Shown: piece after piece, positions 1 through 5,096 of the stretch
Position numbering within the stretch: position 1 is the first letter of the stretch
How the letters are laid out: every line of letters begins with the position of its first letter
Assembly: GCA_014377905.1 (NCBI GenBank)
Contig: JACMOQ010000519.1
Coordinates: 1 to 5,233 of the forward strand
DNA from: Acetobacteraceae bacterium
Lineage (GTDB): Bacteria; Pseudomonadota; Alphaproteobacteria; Acetobacterales; Acetobacteraceae
Reading direction: 5' to 3'
DNA length: 5,233 bases
Program-made: the position numbers and the translations under genes
The notes under the pieces: model-generated
Database searches by the model: none
Told to the model about the DNA's origin: nothing
What the model saw: the letters and a program-made list of their open reading frames with translations, nothing else

Positions 1-280
1 CATCGCCCGCGGCGTGATCATTGACCAAGACGCCATGATCGACGCGCTGCGCCGCAACCATATCGGCTTTGCCGGGTTGGATGTGGTGCGAGACGAACCT
101 TTGCACCCGACCAGCCCGCTTTGGGACCTGCCAAACGTGCTAATATCGCCACATTCGGCGAGCACCGTCGATGGTGAAAATGTCCGTATCGTTGATATTT
201 TCTGCCATAATCTGCGATGCTGGCTCGATGGCCGCTTGGATGGAATGCGAAACATTCTCGATCCGGCGCTGATGTATTGA
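1..280 (+). CDS. D-2-hydroxyacid dehydrogenase, C-terminal part (5' end outside window)
   Basis: This is the end of an NAD(P)-dependent dehydrogenase that interconverts 2-keto acids and D-2-hydroxy acids in the cytoplasm; the substrate cannot be told from this fragment. The reading frame is open from base 2 and ends at TGA 278-280. It starts inside the cofactor domain with IARGVIIDQDAMIDAL, the counterpart of the family's NxARGxxVDxxAL segment. GLDVVRDEPL follows, holding the conserved acidic catalytic residue (Glu at 95-97), then the LISPHSA motif with the catalytic His at 152-154. The tail, ending NILDPALMY, has the usual length after that His. No complete start is visible: the GTG at 14 lies inside the conserved domain and is not a real start. 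The next gene begins 14 bp downstream on the same strand, so co-transcription is possible. Family assignment is firm; the exact enzyme (glyoxylate/hydroxypyruvate reductase, phosphoglycerate dehydrogenase-like or other) is open. Confidence 0.88.
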   Translation, partial: IARGVIIDQDAMIDALRRNHIGFAGLDVVRDEPLHPTSPLWDLPNVLISPHSASTVDGENVRIVDIFCHNLRCWLDGRLDGMRNILDPALMY

Positions 281-294
281 AAGAACCTGACACC

Positions 295-774
295 ATGACC
301 AAACCGATTGACGTAAAAGCCGTGCTCGCCCGGCGCAAGCCGCTGCGCAATGTACACGCCGAGGCGGTCGAGCACGTCACCGGGCTTGATAAGCTCGCGT
401 TATGGATCACCGCTCACGTCGGTTCGATGGGCTTCTTTCTGATCATATTCACCTGGACGGTGCTTTGGCTTGGTTGGAACCTGCTCGCCCCGCCGGCTCT
501 GCAATTCGATCCGCCGACTGCCTTCGTGTTCTGGCTGTTCATTTCAAACGTCATCCAAATCCTGCTAATGCCGCTGATCATGGTCGGGCAGAATGTTCAG
601 GGCCACCATACCGAATTGCGCGCCGAACATGACCTTGAGGTCAATGTTCGTGCCGAAGATGAAATTGCGGAGGTTTTGCGCCATCTGGAATATCAAAACG
701 ACATTCTCGTCGCGATGGTGGAAAAGCTTGGCGTTGATATCGGCACGGTGACGAACAAGCCGGCGGCTCGATAA
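295..774 (+). CDS. DUF1003 family two-helix membrane protein
   Basis: This 159-residue protein has the layout of the DUF1003 family, whose biochemical role is unknown. A basic soluble N-terminus (about 1-35) leads into two hydrophobic segments at about 44-64 (GSMGFFLIIFTWTVLWLGWN) and 75-97 (AFVFWLFISNVIQILLMPLI). The family-typical QN pair at 99-100 follows, then a charged helical tail with DLEVNVRAEDEI at 113-124 and a leucine-rich, probably coiled segment to about 145. The protein should sit in the inner membrane with a short periplasmic loop around 65-74. I chose the ATG at 295 because translation from an upstream in-frame start at 217 would run through the dehydrogenase gene in another frame. 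The ribosome-binding site is weak (GAACC region). It lies 14 bp after the dehydrogenase stop, so it is probably the last gene of that unit; a separate promoter follows it. Confidence 0.85.
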   Translation: MTKPIDVKAVLARRKPLRNVHAEAVEHVTGLDKLALWITAHVGSMGFFLIIFTWTVLWLGWNLLAPPALQFDPPTAFVFWLFISNVIQILLMPLIMVGQNVQGHHTELRAEHDLEVNVRAEDEIAEVLRHLEYQNDILVAMVEKLGVDIGTVTNKPAAR

Positions 775-799
775 ACCCTGCCCCCCACAAAGACCTTCC

Positions 800-828
800 T
801 TGTTCTGTATTGCTTTCCTCCCTATATT
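800..828 (+). promoter_or_regulatory. Predicted sigma70-type promoter for erpA-xth, likely giving a leaderless mRNA
   Basis: The -35 box TTGTTC (800-805) and -10 box TATATT (823-828) are separated by exactly 17 bp in the 60-bp gap before erpA. Transcription would start about 6-7 bp after the -10 box, at or next to the A of the erpA ATG at 835. No purine-rich ribosome-binding site precedes that ATG; the bases before it are pyrimidine-rich (TTTCCTCCC, 814-822). Both observations point to leaderless initiation. This is sequence inference only. I see no convincing binding site for the iron-sulfur regulators IscR or RirA. Confidence 0.55.
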
Positions 829-834
829 CTCAAC

Positions 835-1179
835 ATGCCCCAAGACAGCGCCCCCCAATTCCGCCTGACCGACCGCGCCGCAACCCGGATCGCGGAAATT
901 GTGGCCGCTGAAGGTGGTGCCCAGTCGCTCCGCGTCGCGGTGCTCGCTGGCGGCTGCAGTGGCTTTCAGTATAAATTCGAACTCGACCGCGAAATTGCCG
1001 ATGATGATGTGGTGATCGCGCAGGACGCGGCCACCGTGCTGATCGATCCGGTGAGCCTTGATTTGTTGGCGGGATCAGAGCTCGACTATACCGACAGCCT
1101 GATGGGCAGCCATTTCGCGGTGAAGAACCCCAATGCGGTCTCCGCCTGCGGCTGCGGCACCAGCTTTTCGGTGGACTGA
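835..1179 (+). CDS. erpA: A-type iron-sulfur cluster carrier/insertion protein ErpA (HesB/IscA family)
   Basis: This small cytoplasmic carrier receives Fe-S clusters from the assembly scaffold and passes them to apo-enzymes. The 114-residue product has normal length for the family and all three ligand cysteines: Cys41 in GGCSGFQYKF, and Cys105 and Cys107 in the C-terminal CGCGTSFS. The DPVSLDLLAGSELDY segment (71-85) is the usual central strand and helix before the cysteine tail. The start is the ATG at 835; the first nine residues are variable and conservation begins at LTDRAATRIAEI. It appears to be driven by its own promoter just upstream and is followed after 7 bp by xth. Separating ErpA from IscA or SufA on one sequence is not certain. 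The lack of neighbouring isc or suf genes and the presence of xth next door favour the stand-alone ErpA type. Confidence 0.92.
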   Translation: MPQDSAPQFRLTDRAATRIAEIVAAEGGAQSLRVAVLAGGCSGFQYKFELDREIADDDVVIAQDAATVLIDPVSLDLLAGSELDYTDSLMGSHFAVKNPNAVSACGCGTSFSVD

Positions 1180-1186
1180 TCCGATC

Positions 1187-1951
1187 GTGCGGATTGCCAC
1201 CTGGAACGTTAATTCGATACGCCAACGCGCGACCCATGTCACCGATTATCTGAAACGGGTGCAGCCGGATTTGCTGCTGTTGCAGGAATTGAAATGTGAG
1301 GAAGCAGCCTTCCCGGCAGATTTCGCCGCACTCGGGTATCATGCGGAGGTCGTCGGGCAGAAAGCCTATAACGGCGTGGCAGCCCTCGGGGCGGTGCCGT
1401 TCGAGGTGTTGCATAGAAAGCTGCCCGGCCTGCCTGACGACCCCCAGGCGCGCTACATTGAAGTCGCGATCGGCAAGCTCACGGTGATCGGGATTTATCT
1501 TCCCAACGGCAATTCGGGCGGGGATGACGGTTACGCCTACAAGCTCGCTTGGATGGATGCGCTGCATGCCCGCGTCGCGGAATTGCTGGACCAGGATCGC
1601 GATCTGGTGGTGACTGGCGATTTCAACGTAGCACCCGAAGATGTCGATTATGCCAAGGGCGCATTATCGCCTAACGACGCGCTGGTGCGCCCGGAAACTC
1701 GGGCGCGTTATCGGTCCTTGCTGTGGCTCGGCCTGACCGATGCGATACGGGCAATCAACCCAACCGGCCCGGTTTACACCTTTTGGGACTATCAAGCCGG
1801 CGCACGCCAGCGCAATGCCGGGCTGCGCATCGATCACGCATTGCTGTCTGCGCGGGTAGCCGAACGCCTCGTTGCCTGCGCCCCCGACAGCGCCGAGCGG
1901 GACCGGGTGCAGCCATCCGACCATGTGCCGGTGCTGCTGGAAATCGCCTGA
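1187..1951 (+). CDS. xthA: Exodeoxyribonuclease III (AP endonuclease, Xth family)
   Basis: This Mg2+-dependent DNA-repair nuclease cuts at abasic sites and trims 3' ends in base excision repair. The 254-residue product carries the complete active site of the endonuclease/exonuclease/phosphatase fold: Asn7 (WNVNS), Glu34 (LLQELK), Tyr104 (GIYLPNGN), Asp145 and Asn147 (GDFNVAP), Asp216 (GLRIDHAL), and Asp245-His246 (PSDHVPV). N7 and E34 fall at the same numbers as in E. coli ExoIII, which supports the GTG start at 1187. An upstream in-frame extension to 1133 would overlap erpA and add 18 residues with no family counterpart. The gene follows erpA by 7 bp. A GGTGGA stretch at 1170-1175, inside the end of erpA, may serve as a ribosome-binding site. 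The stop directly abuts the stop of the convergent acyl-CoA dehydrogenase gene. Confidence 0.93.
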   Translation: MRIATWNVNSIRQRATHVTDYLKRVQPDLLLLQELKCEEAAFPADFAALGYHAEVVGQKAYNGVAALGAVPFEVLHRKLPGLPDDPQARYIEVAIGKLTVIGIYLPNGNSGGDDGYAYKLAWMDALHARVAELLDQDRDLVVTGDFNVAPEDVDYAKGALSPNDALVRPETRARYRSLLWLGLTDAIRAINPTGPVYTFWDYQAGARQRNAGLRIDHALLSARVAERLVACAPDSAERDRVQPSDHVPVLLEIA

Positions 1952-3673
1952 CTAAGCCTCGCCCAACAAACCGAGCGCCTCCGCCATTGGCACGGCCCGT
2001 TTCGCCAGCACCGCATCCTCCAACCCACCGTCACCCTGCGTCACGCCAAACGGATCGGCCGCCGCGAGCCGCTGATCCACTACCAGCCTCGACAGCAGCA
2101 ACCGCCGCGCATCACCGCGTGAGGCATGAATTTTGCTGCCTTCCCAGGCGAGCGTGACGGCACTGGCAACATGATACAGCGTGCTGGTCGCGCGGCGCGC
2201 ATCGCCCTCATGCACCGCATCGCCGGCAACTTGGCGCGCAAAGCCGATGGCCCGATCGACCAGGCCGCGCAATCGATCCGCCCAGGCCTTCGGCACGTCA
2301 TCGAGCTTGGCGTGCAGTTCCGCCAGCAGCGCCGCCTCCGCGCCATGGCGGCCCACCGCGGGGGTCAAAGCATCAAGGGCCACGATATTGCCGGTGCCTT
2401 CCCAGATCGAGCCGAGATGGGCATCACGCAGCAATCTCGGCGTCACGAATTCCTCAACATAGCCAATCCCGCCGCGGAACTCCAAGGCATCACCGCAAAC
2501 CTTGCGGGCATCCCGCGTCGCGCGGAATTTCAACACCGGCGTTAAGATGCGCAACAAGGTCGCTGCTTCCTGGCTGCCTGCCTCGGCGCGATCGAGGGCG
2601 GATGCGGTGGCGAAACACAGCGACAGTGCCTGCTCCATAGGCAGCATGATTTTAAGCAATTGCCGACGTGCCAGCGGCAGATCGATGATGCGCCTGCCGA
2701 ACACCACCCGGCCATGGGCGACGGTTTCAGCGTCGTGCAGGGCGCGGCGCATCAGCGCGGTCGATTTCACCCCGTTGGACAGCCGCGACCAATTGACCAT
2801 TTCGGCCATCTGCACGAAGCCGCGATCCAGACGGCCGAGCGGATAGGCGATTGCGCCCTCGAATTTGATTTCGCCCGACGCCATTGACCGCGTGCCGAGT
2901 TTGTCCTTCAACCGCTCGATCCGATAGTGGTTGGGACTGCCATCATCGAGAAAGCGCGGCATCAGGAACAATCCCACACCGCGCGTCCCGGGCCCCGCGC
3001 CCTCTGGCCTGGCCAACAAAGTCACCACCGGCGCATCGGCGTTCGAGCAGAACCATTTTTCGCCATAGAGCCGGACGTGATCGCCATCGGGAATTGCACG
3101 CGTGGTCAATGCGCCGACGTCGGACCCGCCCTCCTTTTCGGTCATGAACTGCGCGCCCTGGGTTAGCAGCGCCATGTCGGTCTGGGTCAGGCCATCGAGA
3201 TATTTCGCCTTTAATTCATCGGTGCCGAACCGCGACAGCAGCATCGCCGCGCCATCGGTCACGTTGATCGGGCAGCCCAGTCCGAACTCGGCTTGGTTGA
3301 ACAGATAGGTGAAGGCGTGCTTGGCGACTGATGGGTAGGTGCCGGCCCAGCCGAGAATGCCCTTGCGGTGCGACATCGCATGGATGCCGAACTGCCCGAA
3401 GGCGGCAGCTTCAAGTTCGCGATAGGCCGGGTGATATTCGATATGCTGCACGTCGCGCCCGAAACGGTCGCGGTGATGCAGAACCGGGGTATGGCGATCG
3501 GCAATCCTGGCGCATTCATCAAGCCTGCCGCCCGCCAGGCCGCCTAGCCGGTCGAGATGCGGATCGATATGGGCGAACAAATCTTTGGGCAAATACAGCC
3601 GCAGCACATCCGCCAGCGAGGGATCGGCGCGGTAGAAATTCATCCCCGAGGTATCGGGTGCAATCGCGGTCAT
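1952..3673 (-). CDS. AidB-like acyl-CoA dehydrogenase (FAD flavoprotein)
   Basis: This 573-residue flavoenzyme would introduce the alpha-beta double bond into an acyl-CoA, passing electrons to electron-transfer flavoprotein; the substrate is unknown. The sequence shows the MTEKEGGSDV flavin/substrate motif (177-186), the RLKDKLGTRSMASGEIKF segment (254-271), the VFGRRIIDLPLARRQL helix (324-339), FRGGIGYVEE (399-408), and SIWEGTGNI (422-430) with the likely catalytic base Glu425. A helical C-terminal extension runs from about 440 to 573. Its length, RLKDKLG block and HPAYRELEAA N-terminal segment match the AidB branch rather than the ordinary 380-residue dehydrogenases. E. coli AidB belongs to the alkylation-damage response, but most AidB-like proteins are uncharacterised. 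The ATG at 3673 overlaps the MaoC stop as ATGA, favouring it over the internal Met11. It is the last gene of the operon. Confidence 0.9.
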   Translation of the reverse strand: MTAIAPDTSGMNFYRADPSLADVLRLYLPKDLFAHIDPHLDRLGGLAGGRLDECARIADRHTPVLHHRDRFGRDVQHIEYHPAYRELEAAAFGQFGIHAMSHRKGILGWAGTYPSVAKHAFTYLFNQAEFGLGCPINVTDGAAMLLSRFGTDELKAKYLDGLTQTDMALLTQGAQFMTEKEGGSDVGALTTRAIPDGDHVRLYGEKWFCSNADAPVVTLLARPEGAGPGTRGVGLFLMPRFLDDGSPNHYRIERLKDKLGTRSMASGEIKFEGAIAYPLGRLDRGFVQMAEMVNWSRLSNGVKSTALMRRALHDAETVAHGRVVFGRRIIDLPLARRQLLKIMLPMEQALSLCFATASALDRAEAGSQEAATLLRILTPVLKFRATRDARKVCGDALEFRGGIGYVEEFVTPRLLRDAHLGSIWEGTGNIVALDALTPAVGRHGAEAALLAELHAKLDDVPKAWADRLRGLVDRAIGFARQVAGDAVHEGDARRATSTLYHVASAVTLAWEGSKIHASRGDARRLLLSRLVVDQRLAAADPFGVTQGDGGLEDAVLAKRAVPMAEALGLLGEA

Positions 3674-4143
3674 GTGGGGCGCTTGCGGATAAGGTAGCGT
3701 TGCTTGCCATCCATCACCAATTCGCCCTTCTGGTTATGCACCGTGCTGGCCAGACCGATCACGCCAGTGGAACGATTAGGGGCAATTTCGGCCACTTCCA
3801 GCGCGCCATAGAGCGTATCCCCAACATAAACCGGCGCAAGGAACCGGCTCGACTGATCGAGGAAGCCCATCAAACTGTCCTCGACCATGAACGGAAACAT
3901 CCCCGCCCCGGCCGCGGTCTGGATCAGCACCTGATACCCATGCGCCAGCATATGCGGCATGCCGCGCGCACGACAGAATTCGACATCGTAGTGGATCGGG
4001 TGATTATCGCCGCTCGCCGCCTGGAAAGCGAGGAACAGCGCCTCGGTCATTGTCCGGCTTGGTAACAAGAACCGTTCGCCGAGGCTGAAATCTTCGAACC
4101 AGCGCTGAGCGGCGAGGCGATGCTGGGTCGGATCAAACGCCAT
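3670..4143 (-). CDS. MaoC family (R)-specific enoyl-CoA hydratase/dehydratase
   Basis: This is a single-hotdog protein of 157 residues, the usual size for a stand-alone MaoC hydratase, which adds water to trans-2-enoyl-CoA to give (R)-3-hydroxyacyl-CoA or acts on a related acyl-CoA. The hydratase-2 motif is AASGDNHPIHYD (42-53), with catalytic Asp46 and His51; the AHGYQVL segment (67-73) lines the CoA tunnel. His48 replaces the Asn of the classical GDxNPIH form, as in many MaoC proteins. SSRFLAPVYVGDTL (98-111) is the typical second-half strand pattern. The start codon lies inside the end of the enoyl-CoA hydratase gene (11-bp overlap) and the stop overlaps the dehydrogenase ATG (4 bp), so translation is probably coupled on both sides. 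No strong ribosome-binding site of its own is visible. Substrate is undetermined. Confidence 0.9.
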   Translation of the reverse strand: MAFDPTQHRLAAQRWFEDFSLGERFLLPSRTMTEALFLAFQAASGDNHPIHYDVEFCRARGMPHMLAHGYQVLIQTAAGAGMFPFMVEDSLMGFLDQSSRFLAPVYVGDTLYGALEVAEIAPNRSTGVIGLASTVHNQKGELVMDGKQRYLIRKRPT

Positions 4144-4918
4144 GTTTCTGCGCCCGGCGGGCGGCGGCCGCGGCGAGGAAATGACCGAGCGCCTGTTTGG
4201 GTTCGTCGCTGTCGAAGGCTTGGGCGAAACTGTCGATGCCGGCCTGGATCGCCTCGGCCAGCGGCAGTTTTTCCCAACGTCGCATCAACGCCTTCTGGCT
4301 GCGCACCGCGCGCGGTGTGCTGGTGAGCAACTTCGCCAGCCAGTCATCCACCGCCGCATCCAGGCTGTCATCTGTCACCACCCGTTCCACCAAATTCCAC
4401 CGCGCCGCGTCGGCTGCCGAAAACGTCTCGCCCAGCAGCAGCATCTCCCGCGTCCGGCCCCAGCCGACTATGCCTGGCAACAACGCCGCCTCGATCACGC
4501 TGGGGATGCCAAGCTTAACCTCCTGCATCCCAAAACTGGCGCTGGCACATGCCACCCGCAAATCGCAGGCGGCGGCAAGCTCCAGCCCGGCGCCAAAGCA
4601 AAACCCTTGGATGCGGGCGATGACCGGCACTGGCAGGGTTCGCACCGCGTCGCAACAATGATGGACGCTGGTGATGAAGGCGCGGGCCTGGGCTGGGGTT
4701 TCGATCGCGCCCATCTCGGCGATATCGGCGCCGCCCACGAAACTTTTCGGGCCGGCGCCGGTGAGCACCACCGCGCGCAGATCGGGATCATCCGCCAGTT
4801 GCGCAAACACCCCGATGAACTCGGCAATCAGCGCGGAGTTCATTGCGTTGAGTTTTTCGGGGCGATTGATGGTGACGCGAGCGATTTGGTTTTCGACCGA
4901 TAGCATAACAAGGCTCAT
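4133..4918 (-). CDS. Enoyl-CoA hydratase/isomerase (crotonase family)
   Basis: This 261-residue cytoplasmic enzyme has normal crotonase length and should hydrate trans-2-enoyl-CoA to (S)-3-hydroxyacyl-CoA. The oxyanion-hole segments are SFVGGADIAEM (59-69, around Ala64) and GFCFGAGLELAAACD (105-119, around 109-111). Both catalytic acids of true hydratases are present, Glu113 (GLELA) and Glu133 (MQEVKLG), spaced 20 residues apart as in the mitochondrial enzyme. That makes a hydratase more likely than an isomerase or dehalogenase relative. I chose the ATG at 4918: it starts the conserved part and has a GGGGA ribosome-binding site five bases upstream. An upstream in-frame start at 4969 would translate the AT-rich palindrome and is not credible. 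It is the first gene of a three-gene overlapping operon with the MaoC and acyl-CoA dehydrogenase genes. Confidence 0.92.
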   Translation of the reverse strand: MSLVMLSVENQIARVTINRPEKLNAMNSALIAEFIGVFAQLADDPDLRAVVLTGAGPKSFVGGADIAEMGAIETPAQARAFITSVHHCCDAVRTLPVPVIARIQGFCFGAGLELAAACDLRVACASASFGMQEVKLGIPSVIEAALLPGIVGWGRTREMLLLGETFSAADAARWNLVERVVTDDSLDAAVDDWLAKLLTSTPRAVRSQKALMRRWEKLPLAEAIQAGIDSFAQAFDSDEPKQALGHFLAAAAARRAQKHGV

Positions 4919-4923
4919 TGAAG

Positions 4924-4928
4924 TCCCC
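4924..4928 (-). promoter_or_regulatory. Ribosome-binding site of the enoyl-CoA hydratase gene
   Basis: On the - strand the bases GGGGA lie five bases before the ATG at 4918, in the run CTGGGGACTTCA. This is the clearest ribosome-binding site in the operon and decides the start in favour of 4918 over 4969. The AT-rich palindromic element begins 15 bp further upstream, so structure formed there could lie close to this site in the mRNA. Confidence 0.6.
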
Positions 4929-4942
4929 AGGGAAGACAAGCA

Positions 4943-4966
4943 GTTCTTTTTGTGAACAAAAAGAAC
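4943..4966. repeat. Left 24-bp perfect palindrome (11-bp arms, 2-bp spacer)
   Basis: Arm GTTCTTTTTGT (4943-4953) is followed by a GA spacer (4954-4955) and its exact reverse complement ACAAAAAGAAC (4956-4966). The two-base spacer is too small for an unstrained RNA loop, so in RNA a few central pairs would open; in DNA it could be a dyad for a dimeric protein or extrude as a cruciform. It is not followed by a T-run typical of an intrinsic terminator on either strand: on + the next bases are C and A7, on - they are TGCTTG. Confidence 0.85.
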
Positions 4967-5037
4967 CAAAAAAACTTTTTATCCATGGTGCACCGCGGCC
5001 GATGAGCACTCGGAACCAAAGTGGGAAAGTTTTTTTG

Positions 5038-5061
5038 CTTCTTTTTGTTTACAAAAAGAAG
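5038..5061. repeat. Right 24-bp perfect palindrome (11-bp arms, 2-bp spacer)
   Basis: Arm CTTCTTTTTGT (5038-5048) is followed by a TT spacer (5049-5050) and its exact reverse complement ACAAAAAGAAG (5051-5061). It differs from the left palindrome only at its outermost base pair (C-G instead of G-C) and in the spacer. The change of the outer pair is on both sides, so symmetry is kept. Confidence 0.85.
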
Positions 5062-5096
5062 ATTCTTCCCGCCACCTGCCTCCCTTACCACCCCAC

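Larger units (their letters stand above)
4943..5061. repeat. Composite AT-rich inverted-repeat element with a GC-rich core
   Basis: Two 36-bp arms, 4943-4978 and 5026-5061, are inverted copies matching at 33 of 36 positions. They flank a 47-bp core (4979-5025). Counted GC is 9/36 in the left arm, 8/36 in the right arm and 28/47 in the core, against a GC-rich background. Each arm is made of a 24-bp palindrome plus a 12-bp AAAAAAA/TTTTTTT-containing segment that is perfectly complementary to its partner (4967-4978 with 5026-5037). As a whole it can form one long hairpin with a 47-nt loop, or two short hairpins. It lies between two - strand genes and encodes no credible protein. A REP/MITE-like dispersed repeat is my best reading, and I vaguely recall similar TTCTTTTTGT/ACAAAAAGAA intergenic elements in Acetobacteraceae. 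A structured 5' leader is the alternative. Confidence 0.8.

Noticed and set aside
217..294. Upstream extension of the DUF1003 gene
   Set aside because: It overlaps the end of the dehydrogenase in another frame and adds residues with no family match; the ATG at 295 is the natural start.
1133..1186. Upstream start for exonuclease III
   Set aside because: It would overlap the erpA cysteine tail and add 18 low-complexity residues; the GTG at 1187 puts Asn7 and Glu34 at the family positions.
830..1567. Long open frame on the - strand (about 245 codons) opposite erpA and xth
   Set aside because: It is an antisense shadow of two well-conserved genes. Its translation is Arg/Pro/Gly-rich with no recognisable motif and no ribosome-binding site.
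1834..2462. Open frames on both strands around the xth/dehydrogenase junction and across the dehydrogenase 3' region
   Set aside because: They are off-frame readings of GC-rich coding sequence: Arg/Ser/Ala-rich translations, no motifs, fully covered by conserved genes.
4919..4969. N-terminal extension of the enoyl-CoA hydratase, or a signal peptide
   Set aside because: The extra residues (MVLFVHKKNCLSS...) are translated palindrome sequence; the GGGGA site favours the ATG at 4918.
4963..5020. Direct repeat GAACCAAA at 4963-4970 and 5013-5020
   Set aside because: Eight bases, with no third copy and no extension on either side; it is too short to treat as a target-site duplication or CRISPR-like repeat.
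4943..5061. Intrinsic transcription terminator
   Set aside because: The stems are AT-rich and neither small palindrome is followed by a T-run on the strand that would need it; the T7/A7 runs lie inside the longer stem. A weak bidirectional effect cannot be excluded.
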